Assembly: GCA_034387635.1 (NCBI GenBank)
Contig: JAOANU010000001.1
Location: forward strand, 372,001-436,000
From: Rhodosporidiobolus odoratus
Taxonomy: Eukaryota > Basidiomycota > Microbotryomycetes > Sporidiobolales > Sporidiobolaceae
Direction: 5' to 3'
DNA: 64,000 nt
Shown here: piece after piece, positions 47,725 to 60,299 of the stretch
Layout of the letters: every line of letters begins with the position of its first letter
Position numbering within the stretch: position 1 is the stretch's first letter
Position numbers and translations under genes: made by a program
Notes under the pieces: generated by a model
Databases searched by the model: none
The model's input: the letters and a program-made list of their open reading frames with translations, nothing else
Told to the model about the DNA's origin: nothing

Positions 47725-47924
47725 AGGGAGGAGGTTGGAAGGAGGTGGGAAGGATGGTTTTGGGTGGATTGTCTGGTTTTCTCTTGCTGCGGCTTTTCTC
47801 TTCTAGGTTGTTTCTGCTTGTATTCTTTCGCGTTGTTACACGTTCCCCCGCTGTGGTGGGAAGCGAGGCTCGCATCTCGCTCTTTTCTTTCTCGTCCTCT
47901 CTCACTCGCTCGCGCCTGCCCGAC

Positions 47925-49376
47925 ATGCCCTACCCGCCGGTTCCGTATCCACCACTATCGGCGCTAGACCCTTGCGCTCCATCGCAGATTGTTCTGCAAC
48001 CTCGCGAGGCGGATATGGGCGGTGGCAAGAGCGAAGAACAGGTGCGCGTCCAGTTCTCTCTTCCCCACGGTGGACGTGGACTGACAGTCGGCGAGGTCCT
48101 GCAAACTACTCAGCAGCCACTTGCACCCCCTCCTACGGCACTTTCGATGAAGCACACGTTCCGCTCGCCTTTCAAGTCTCCCATGATCTCTCGCCCCCCT
48201 TTTCCGTCTCAGCCGAGTGTATCTATCACCTTGCCGAGTCTCGCTGAGACGGCAGTCACTACCGTGACGCCTCGGACGCTCCCCTCTGCCTTCGTCGCGC
48301 CTTTACCGCCCACCACTCCTCGCTCTTCCCGCCGCTCGATACCCTTCAAATCGCCTGCTCGCTCTTCTTCCTCCCCTTCCACATCGCCTCCAGCGGTCTC
48401 AGCAGCTGTCGAGATCTCTCAACTGGAGCGTCGAGTCGCACAGCTGAGGCAAGCGAGGCGGTACCAGCTCGCTACGGAGCGAGGGGAAAAGGATGGCGAG
48501 GAAGAGTTGGAGAGGCTGTGCGAGAAGTGGAAGGAAGCTGGCAAGTATGTTGCTCTCTCTATCTCGCTCACTCTGATGTGGCTAATGCCAGATTCCGGCA
48601 GACTCGCGGCTGAACTGCTGTTCGAGCGTGTCGGGTCTCCCGATTCGACCCTCTCAATCCTGTCAAGCTCCTCCTCCTCTACCACGGTAGGCTTCGCATC
48701 GATTTCGGCTCCTCGCCACCATCTCTCCCATCCCATCCTTTCGTCATGGGACTCTTCCCCACCTACTTCCGACTCTTTCGGCTCCACCTCTTCAAGCCGC
48801 CTCTCCGCTTCTCGCCGGCCTACCACAGCCGAAGTGGTGGATCGGTTCGATCATACACTCAGCGAGGCGGCAAAGCGAAGGGGCACAAGCAAAGCGACGT
48901 TGTTGAGCGAGTTGGAGGAAAGTGAGGGTGGGAGGAACCTCGAAACACCGGATCGAGTCATCGGCCGATTGATGAAGAAGCAGAAGACGGGTTTTCCGAA
49001 GGCGCCGAAGCGGGCAAAAGTGGAGCAGGATGAAGGAGGTGGGCGGAAGAAAAGGAAGGTTGAGGTGGACCGACGAGTTAAGGTTGACCTAAAGGAGGAC
49101 AGCGGAGACGAGCTACTCGATGCGCTTGACCAGCTCATCGGCGCCAGTTCCTCTGCTCGCGGGGTCGACAGCGCGGTCGAGCTCGATGGCTACGACGACG
49201 ACGCTCTCCAGGATCACGGGGGACCTTCTCAAGCCGGCTTCGCCATTCCAGACGACCGAGCTGAAGCGAACGGCGCGGATGAGCGACAGAGCTGGACTGT
49301 CGATACGCTACTTGAGAATGTAGGCGTCGATCCGGGGTTGTTCGGGTGGGCGGAGGGGTACGAGGGTTTCCAATGA
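47925..49376 (+). CDS. Sfr1/Mei5-like recombination mediator
   Basis: Probable partner of Swi5 (Sae3) in loading Rad51/Dmc1 recombinases. Exons 47925-48544 and 48602-49376 give about 464 residues. Evidence: an FRSPFKSP box as in Sfr1 N-terminal regions, a Ser/Pro-rich linker with a second FKSP, then the coiled-coil core LERRVAQLRQARRYQLATE, continuing EELERLCEKWKEAGKLAAEL and LLFERVG, which fits the Mei5/Sfr1 domain. The C-terminal 200 residues, with KKRKVEV and an acidic end, are lineage-specific. The 57-nt intron keeps frame and has no stop, so it could be retained without truncation. Splicing is preferred because it restores the compact helix EAGKLAAELLFERV. The family call is from remembered motif order. 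Confidence 0.75.
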   Translation: MPYPPVPYPPLSALDPCAPSQIVLQPREADMGGGKSEEQVRVQFSLPHGGRGLTVGEVLQTTQQPLAPPPTALSMKHTFRSPFKSPMISRPPFPSQPSVSITLPSLAETAVTTVTPRTLPSAFVAPLPPTTPRSSRRSIPFKSPARSSSSPSTSPPAVSAAVEISQLERRVAQLRQARRYQLATERGEKDGEEELERLCEKWKEAGKYVALSISLTLMWLMPDSGRLAAELLFERVGSPDSTLSILSSSSSSTTVGFASISAPRHHLSHPILSSWDSSPPTSDSFGSTSSSRLSASRRPTTAEVVDRFDHTLSEAAKRRGTSKATLLSELEESEGGRNLETPDRVIGRLMKKQKTGFPKAPKRAKVEQDEGGGRKKRKVEVDRRVKVDLKEDSGDELLDALDQLIGASSSARGVDSAVELDGYDDDALQDHGGPSQAGFAIPDDRAEANGADERQSWTVDTLLENVGVDPGLFGWAEGYEGFQ

Positions 49377-49576
49377 GGGAAAAGAAGAGGAGCTGGGTAG
49401 TCGATTTGTATTGCCCTCGGCGCGCAGGTAATCTATTCCTTCATGAGTGACTCTCGTCTTGCTGCTTTCCTCTCGCGAGCTTCTACCGATGAGTCCGCTG
49501 CATCTTCCCTTCTCTCCTCTTCTTTGCTCTCTTTTCCCCCCTTCTAGGATTGCTCCCGCCTGCTTGCTCTTTCGGC

Positions 49577-51107
49577 ATGATGCATGGGTACTCGGATGGT
49601 GACATTCATACCGCTCAGCCTACCCAGCCAGGCCCGTCTCTGGCAGTGGTCATCCTCAGCAATGAAGGAGACAAGGTGAGTTTCCTCTTTTCCTTCTGGC
49701 GCCGGGCCCCGTGAGGCTGACTCTGCTCTGTTTGGTAGTTTGACTCGACTTACACCGAGCAAGGCGAGAGCGGGGGTCGTTCAGCAGCGAGGAAGCTCAA
49801 CAGGCTCGTCGAAGGGGAACTTGCAAAGAAGGGAGGAGAGGGAGAGCAGAGAGTTATGGTCTATCTCGTTGCGTGCGTGTTCAGCCCTTCTCTACGCGCT
49901 GCGCCGATTCCCACTGATAGCCCACCCTTTGTAGCGACGCTTCGAAGGCTCGCGGTGACTTTGCCAACTTCCTCGGTGGATTTGCTTCCTCGACCTCCAA
50001 GCTCACCGTTGTAGTCCCGCCTGCTAGCGGAGTGAGTGGCTCAGATGAGCGTGTAGCTCGTGCGTCATTCTCCTTCTTCACCCTGACGAGCGCGAGCGAA
50101 GTTGACCTTCTCACCTCCGCCTCCCTCTTGCCACGTCGCAGAGCTCGCCACCTTCTACCTTCCACTTCCGTTCGTCTCGACAGTCTTTCTCGGTGCCACG
50201 GAAAGCGACAGCTTCGTCGACGTCCTTCAGGCTTTGCCCAGGGCGCAACGCGAGAAACTTGTCCTACTGGAGACGGAGGCGAACAAGCACACCCGCCTCG
50301 TCGTCGAGGGTGGCTTCGCTACTCTCTCAGTCGAGTCAGGACTGCTTGTTGCGGGTGCGGAAGAGCTGAATGGGAAAGAGGAGGAGAACGGCGATGGAAG
50401 GGACACAGAACCGTCGAGTCCGGCTTCGAGTGGTGGCACAGCGGCATGGTCCCACGTCAGTCCCCTTCTTCTCAGTGATCTTCATGGCTTCTTGCGCATC
50501 TTCGCTGACCTGTTGTTGCGTCAGCGCCCGTCTCGCGAGGTGCGTCTTCGACCTTTCTCGCTCTTTTCCCCTTCTCTCTGGCCGTTCCGCTCAGCGTTTT
50601 GTAACTCATCATCTACTAAACAGCGTTTCGAACCTACCGATGAGCTACCTGCCCCACTCTCCGCACCAACAGGTGCCTTCAAGCCGCCCAAGGTTCTCTT
50701 CCAGCACGGCCCCAAGCCTTGTCGGGATTTCTACCTTTACGCCGAAGGTTGCTCGAAAGGAACGTTCTGTCGCCACAGCCACTCTTACCCCTTCACCGAG
50801 AAACAGTGGCGCGACTTTCCTGCTCACATCAAGGGTATGATCTGCCCTTCGATGAGAGACTTTGGAGTGTGCAAGTGGGAAGAAGAGTGCTATATGGGAC
50901 ATCGGTGCGTCATCCTGCGGTATTCTCTCTCGTCCTGTAGCTCACAGTGAACCCTGAACTCGCAGATGCCCCTTCACCGCTCAGAAGTGTCCTTTCAAGA
51001 AGCACTGCCACTTCCGCCTTGCAGGTCTGCCTCACTCACAGGAAGCAGCTGCGGCGGGGATCACTGAGACTTGGTCGAGGGGAAAAGAAAAGCCTGGAAC
51101 GTGGTAA
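49577..51107 (+). CDS. CCCH zinc-finger protein, paralogue B
   Basis: Seven exons: 49577-49675, 49739-49872, 49935-50031, 50144-50455, 50525-50539 (15-nt microexon), 50624-50904 and 50966-51107, giving about 359 residues. Exons 1 to 4 have exactly the same lengths as in copy A. The N-terminal domain begins LAVVILSNEGDK, then FDSTYTEQGESGGRSAARK, VMVYLVAD, DFANFLGGFAS, FYLPLPFVSTVFLGATESD and EKLVLLETEA. The order (acidic first strand, EGG-like loop, strand, helix, strand) is what I recall of DUF7923/NYN-like domains. Fingers: CRDFYLYAEG plus CSKGTFCRHSH, CPSMRDFGVCKWEEECYMGH, and CPFTAQKCPFKKHC; every ligand is intact. Tandem with copy C 426 nt downstream. Likely RNA-binding, possibly with a PIN/NYN-derived N-terminal domain (inference). 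Confidence 0.88.
49739..50350 (+). repeat. Inverted near-identical block, copy B side
   Basis: Partner of 36011-36624 in inverted orientation, about 13 kb away. It spans exons 2 to 4 and introns 2-3 of paralogue B. Intron sequences are almost identical, whereas intron 1, exon 1 and everything after about 50350 are divergent. Confidence 0.85.
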
Positions 51108-51532
51108 GGCAGCGGGGGAGGAAGCGGCCTGAGGCACTGACACGGATTGCAAAGCGAGCTTGGAAGGTGAGGAGGAAGGGATTGCGGCATTCTCAGACGC
51201 GAGTCGCTCCTGATCAACAGATCGGTGCGCCTTCCTCTGCTCCGGCGATTGTCGTAAGAGGCGCTCTACAGCTTCTCCGGGAAGCTACCTCGTTCTCCAA
51301 GACCGTGTGAGGCGAGCACATCAGCAAGCAGGCTTTTTCTTAGAGTCCGCCGGTCTTCCTTTCGTTCTGCTGGTCCCTGCCTTTCTGTGTCCGCCTATAT
51401 ATCGACATTGTATGGTGCTTGCTCCTTTCCCTCACCTCAGTCTTTCGGCTCTCTACAGCGCGGGCCTCTTTCTCTTGCCATTCTCCTCTTTCTCTCTCTT
51501 TCCTCTTTCTCTCTCTGCCTCGTCCGGAGGTC
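51108..51532. other. Spacer between CCCH copies B and C
   Basis: 425 bases: presumed 3' UTR of B and promoter of C, with a TCTCTCTTTC pyrimidine tract just before the C start (51486-51520). No other feature. Confidence 0.5.
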
Positions 51533-53294
51533 ATGGCAGGCCTGACACCAGGTACGAATGAAATAGGTAGGACTGCTGCTGGCTCAGCGGAGCCCTGCAT
51601 CGTCATAGTCCTGCTCAGCGGTGAGGGAGATCAAGTGCGCTTTCTCTTCCATCTACCAACCCTCGATCGCGCTGATCTGAAGCATTGAGCCAGTTCAATA
51701 CTTCTTTGGTAGCCCAGGGCGAGGCGGGAGGTCGCGACACGGCAGCGCGGCTTCATCGCTTGATCGAGCAGGAGATGGCAGCAAGAGGAAAGAAGGGAGA
51801 GGTGTTGATCTACCTTGTCGCTTAAGACATTGGTTCCTCCCGGCTTCCAGAATTCACCTGACGCACCCGTTGAGCAGCGACGGGCGACCATTCTTGGCCT
51901 TCCATCGCCCCGACCATCTCGAAGCTTTTCTTCAAGGTTTCGCTGCCACCGTTGAACCTTGCTTCGTAGCAGCGTCATGCGACTGGCCCGGTGGAGCTCA
52001 AGACCGAATCCTTCCGTACGCTCATTCTCGGCGTATGTCACGCTGCAGCTTTGACAACTAATCTGTCTTATCGCGGCCCCGCAGAACTGCTTTCTCCCTT
52101 CCTCTCTCTTCCACCTCGCACATCTTCCTCGCTTCGCTTCACGCTAACTATCTCGCAGATTACCTGAGTGCTTTGCCCGTAGGGCTGAAGCAGAAGCTCA
52201 CCCTGCTTGAGACAATCACGGTCGCTCCGAAAATGTGCGCCCTAGACGAGGATGGTCGGTTCGCGTGGTCGGACGCGGTCAGCGAGCTTTTCGGGGAGCT
52301 TTGTAGCGAAGATTTGGGTACGGACGAGCTCGGAGCTGAAGACGAGGGGGTGTACGGCGTCGAGGACGTCGACGATGGAGAAAAGGTGCGCGTTGGGTTT
52401 TCCTACTGCCTGGCGTACGCTGGCACGCGCTGAACTGACCTAGGACACGCAGAGCCCTCTCGAAGCTACCTCCCCCATTCCTGATGGTGCCTCGGGCAGC
52501 ACGACTATGGACGTTACGGACTCTCCCTTCGCACCCTTGGTGGGCCGGCTTTTCCTGTCATCCTATGGATGGATGGGTGATACCATTTCTTTCCTTCTAG
52601 CCACATCCGTCTTCATACGCTGTTCCTTCAAGACCAACTGCCGTACCCGCCAGCCCGGCTACGGCTAACAGCACAAGCCCCTCCACTTTCAGCTCTTCGA
52701 CTCGGATTGCTTCCAGGGGCAGGAGGGGTGGACGGAACCGAGGAAAAGGTAGGAAAGTTTACACCGGCACTCCGGTACGTGATACTCGCTCTCTCCTTTC
52801 CCTGCGCACGCAAGCCCGCTGACGGCTACCCTTGTTGCGCCTCAGGGACCTGGTGCCAAAGTCCCGCCCGGCCTACTTCCTCCCACTATACCGATCCCTT
52901 CCGGGCCATTCAGGGTACCAGAACTACCTTCGTCGTTCTTCAACGGTACCAACCAACCCTGTAACGTCTACTACCTGTCCCCCACCGGCTGCAGCAAAGT
53001 GGACTGCACCTGCTCGCACGACTATCCTTTCGAGCCTGCGGAATGGAAAGCCTACCATCGATTCGTCAAATCGACGGTGTGCGGCAACATGATGACCAAA
53101 GGCTCACGCGACAAGGGAGAAGCCTGCATCAAAGGGCACAGGCAAGCAATGGCGTCTCGCTGCACTTTCTCTGCCTCGCTCTGCTGACACTTGATCCGCC
53201 GCTTCTCAGATGCCCTTACACCATTGCTGGCTCTCGTAAGGGCGCCAAATGCCCTTTCCTACAAACCGGGCTTCCAATCTCTGTCCCAGGATAA
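51533..53294 (+). CDS. CCCH zinc-finger protein, paralogue C (diverged, possibly broken)
   Basis: Third member of the family. Exons by analogy: 51533-51634, 51694 to about 51819, 51878-52015, 52085-52385, 52444-52539, 52601-52774, 52846-53141 and 53210-53294. Family marks: CIVIVLLSGEGDQ, EAGGRDTAARLHRLIEQEM, VLIYLVA, HLEAFLQGFAA, the FxLPLSSTSHIFLA block, KQKLTLLET, RGRRGGRNRGKG (RGG-like), and a finger CNVYYLSPTG plus CSKVDCTCSH. Oddities: after YLVA the copy A/B donor GTGCGT is replaced by TTAAGA, giving an in-frame TAA at 51824-51826. A canonical GT at 51804 could splice in phase but would delete six residues. The second finger lacks its second Cys (CGNMMTKGSRDKGEAC). The last intron has a GC donor (AG|GCAAGC at 53142). 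It may be functional with altered splicing or a decaying gene. Confidence 0.7.
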
Positions 53295-53989
53295 AAGCAG
53301 GAGGACGCATCGTCTTCCAACTCGTGACCTTCTCAACCCGGTTTTCCTTCCACCCTCCGCAAAAAGCCTCTCACGGTAACTCTACCTCGCCGGCGCTGGA
53401 TGAATTCGAAGACTCGACTGTGGCCAAACGCACTGCAGAAACAGGTCATTTCTATGTCAAGTCGAGAGAGGAAGGAAGGAGAGTCACACGCCGCACCCTA
53501 CAGAAAAACACACGAGTACCGAAGGCGAGAAGAAGAGGGAACGAAGCAAGGGAAATGTAGTAGTGAGGTATGCGCAGAAGGGGACGCGGGCGGAGGGCGA
53601 AAGACCAAGTGGAGAAGAAAGATGATAAAAAAGCTTATACACCGAAAGGAAGGAGGAGAAAACCCGCGAGACAACGGGAGAGGTTATGCGAGGCAGTAGA
53701 TGGTGGGGCAAAGCGGAAGAGACAGCGGGCGGGCAGAGGCGAGGCGGAGGATTAGGGGTTGAGGGAGAGTAGGCGAGGGGAGAGTACAATATCCTACGGC
53801 GACAGTACTGACAAGGTGCTTGATCAACAACGAAGCTGAAGGTGGCGTGTAAAGAATCGGAGGGTGAGCAGGCGGGAAAAGGGGAACGGATCGTTGCCAG
53901 GAAGAAGGGACAGAGGAGAAAGACTGGTAGCAGAGTCTGGGTGGGAGCTTTTGTGAAGCGGGAATGGCGACAGTCGAGGTTGCAGGCGT
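53295..53989. other. Convergent intergenic region
   Basis: 695 purine-rich bases between copy C (plus) and the SRPK gene (minus). Both 3' UTRs are expected. No gene is supported. Confidence 0.5.
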
Positions 53990-57714
<3,725 letters not shown>

Positions 57715-59513
57715 CTATCGCACGAGGCTGGTTCGGCGCGCGTGCTCAGCGAGACAGTCCGCAGACAGGACTTGAGAGGTGAATGCGAGGATGACTGGAG
57801 GGAGTAGGAAAAGTCAGTAGGGCAAGGTACGACGCCAGAACAGGAAAAAAGACTTACTGCGATTGACGATATTTGGGTCGATGAAGCTGAGCAGGTGGGG
57901 ACCGTCCGTGATACTCTTAACGTCAGCCCCTCCTTTGGCTGGGTATGCAACTGGATGTCAGGTCTTGTCCTTTTACCCTCTGCAAACTACGCAGACGAGG
58001 CTGACGTACCGTTCGGGAAGCCTGACCGCCATTCTTCGGCTGCCTTGAGCGGAGAGACGAGAGTGTCACGAGCTGTGCGAAAGTGAGGCGTGTGAGATCA
58101 GCTAGGAGCGCGGCAGGGAGACCGGTGGGGCGTACTCGCCGCCTTTTTAGACTATGACAGGCATGCGGGATGGAAAGACATACTACCGTGCAGTATCAGA
58201 ACCGGGCAAACGACCTTCTCCCGATGTTCAAGTGGTATTGGCATACGTCGAGCTTCGGAAAGGAACAGTTGGCGTAGGTCGGAGGAGGAATGGCCCGTTC
58301 CGTCTGCAGATGCGGGAGGTCGTCAGCAAAAGCTGGCCCCATGTCAGGCGGCAGACGGCCATACGTCCGGTAGTCCGGTATAAACCGATGCTCTCGAGAA
58401 TTGGGGCGTACACCATCGTGCAATGGGAAGCAAGTATAAGATGGGAATGTAGACTTACACCGCCGCTGAAACGCCTCATTATGCACCTTCCTCTTTTCAT
58501 CCGCCCACACCCCAGTCGATCCGAAGCAGTACTCCCCATTGTCCGCTAAGACCTTTTCCGGGATCGTTCCGGTCCCATCTCCCCGTCCGTCCTTGTTTTG
58601 GCAGAGACCTTCAAAGATTGTTCGGAGGCCTTCGTCGACGTATGTACCCGGACTGTGTAGAGACAGGCACGAGTCAGTGGGTGGTAGTGGAAGGAGCGAA
58701 GAGGAGACGTACATGGAGAGATGACCGGGAGAAGCCAAGATCAGGCTCAGAACCTACATAGCGGTTGCAAGTCAGTCCATTTGGCTTTCGTGCCGCAATT
58801 ATTCTCAAGAGCAAACCTGTTTTGGCCGCTCAGCAGCTATCAACGTCCCCACATGACATCCCGCAATGCCTTCCGCAAAAATGCTGAAGACCGAAATGCG
58901 GAAACAGGTGCAAAGGGCGTCCAGAATAGCGATAGACTCGACCGCTGCGTCCTGCACAATGAGGTAGGAGTCATCAGATGCACCTGACGGTGGTTAAGCG
59001 CATAGTAGTGAGAGAAGAAAAGCTTGAAACGAAGGGAAGAAGCGTACCTCGAGGGTCAATTCCTCGCTCGGCTCGCCAGCGTAGCGTGTCCGTCCGTGGT
59101 ACCGCCGCGCAAATGAGAGAACGTTGAAACGTGCGCGGACTCGAACGTCGAGTAACTACATCGCAGGAGCAAGAGCCGAACGCGTTCAGCTTTTTTCACG
59201 TCCGTAGAGTAGAGTGTTGGAGAAACGAATTGCGGCTCACCTGCGAGTTAAAAGCTGCTACGCTGCGACAGTTGGCGTGCAAAAACACCAGCGTTGGCTT
59301 CGCTGCGTCGTAAGGTGCACAGCGAACGTCCGAATCTTGCTGGGCTGGATCAACGCAAGCTGGAAGTCGAGGGAACGTGATGCGTTCTATCGGGTTGATT
59401 GCATAGAAGACAGTCCTGTTGCGTGCGGGTACGGGTGAGCGTGCCAAACAGGTATCAGATTCGAGATAGAAAGCGGCATACAATCTGTGTGCAGGAACGT
59501 CAATGAAGGGCAT
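57715..59513 (-). CDS. Alpha/beta-hydrolase-fold protein lacking the canonical nucleophile Ser
   Basis: Ten exons on the minus strand: 59513-59241, 59155-59048, 58951-58817, 58753-58713, 58652-58461, 58390-58365 (26 nt), 58303-58187, 58072-58010, 57938-57858 and 57794-57715, giving about 371 residues with every phase closed. Fold marks: PTLVFLHANCRS (oxyanion strand), FNVLSFARRYHGRT, ISVFSIFAEGIAGCHVG (nucleophile elbow), VLSLILASPGHL, VVCPVLILHGARDTLVSP (acid Asp), and ITDGPHLLSFIDPNIVNR (catalytic His). At the elbow the usual GxSxG reads AEGIA, so Gly stands where Ser is expected. The enzyme may be inactive or use another residue. The start was chosen at MPFIDVPAH, typical for fungal members; the ORF runs further upstream without an obvious extension of the fold. 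Substrate unknown. Confidence 0.82.
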
Positions 59514-60299
59514 GACAGTCGTTGGGGTGCAGCGTCGTCTGGAAGAGGGCGTAGAGGTGGGGACGTCGAACAAAGTCAAGAGCAAAAGCCTGCAAGCGTC
59601 AACATAGACGGACGGGCAGCAGAAAGCGATCACAGAGGCCCGTCCAAACACGGCGGCGGCGTGCGGCACGGTATCGCCGGCAGCATCGGCGGAAAGCGAA
59701 GAAAGGCGACCGGGGAAGGAAACAAAGATCGACGGTTCGACGAGGTGCCGGACTGTCCGCGAGCTCACGCGGAGACAAAGGGCTCGAGGCAGAGTTTGGC
59801 GTTTCGGGAAGGTTACAGTCGAGGTCGACCCGTCCTGCTGCAGCCAGCACGGAGCTTGCCGATCACTCTCCCCGAGCACTACCCGTCCTGCACCCTCGCT
59901 TCGCTAGAGATCCGCCCGACCCGCGAGTCGCCTCTTCTGCTTCGAACGATCCCGAGACGGCCAAAGCCATTCAGCCACGCTTGATCGGCGGTACGTGAAT
60001 GCTGCAAGAACATCGGAGTGTATAACAGGCATGTCGGGTGGACAGCAGGAGGGGTGGAGAAGTCGATATGGGTTGGGAGGATGACTTGCCCGCGGTCTGC
60101 TTCTGTTAAGCGTGACGGACGGGGCTGATTATCCCGAGGCCTGATTATGTACTCGTGCTCCCAGTAGGTAGATGCAACGACGACAACCTATGCAACCCAA
60201 GTGCAACCTGCTTTCTTCCCCTCCGGTCCCTCCGCGGCGCTCCTCCTGTCCTTTTCCTTCCTCTTACTCTGATCCGCCTCTGTGCAGCGCATAAGAACT
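59514..60299. promoter_or_regulatory. Divergent promoter region, hydrolase / cytochrome b561 gene
   Basis: 786 bases between divergent start codons, with a pyrimidine-rich stretch at 60215-60280 just before the plus-strand start. The ORF crossing it on the plus strand is antisense to the hydrolase reading frame extension and is not supported. Confidence 0.5.

Noticed and set aside
59487..59984. 165-codon plus-strand ORF over the hydrolase 5' end
   Set aside because: It is antisense to a confirmed exon and its upstream frame, with Gly/Arg-rich composition typical of a shadow ORF.
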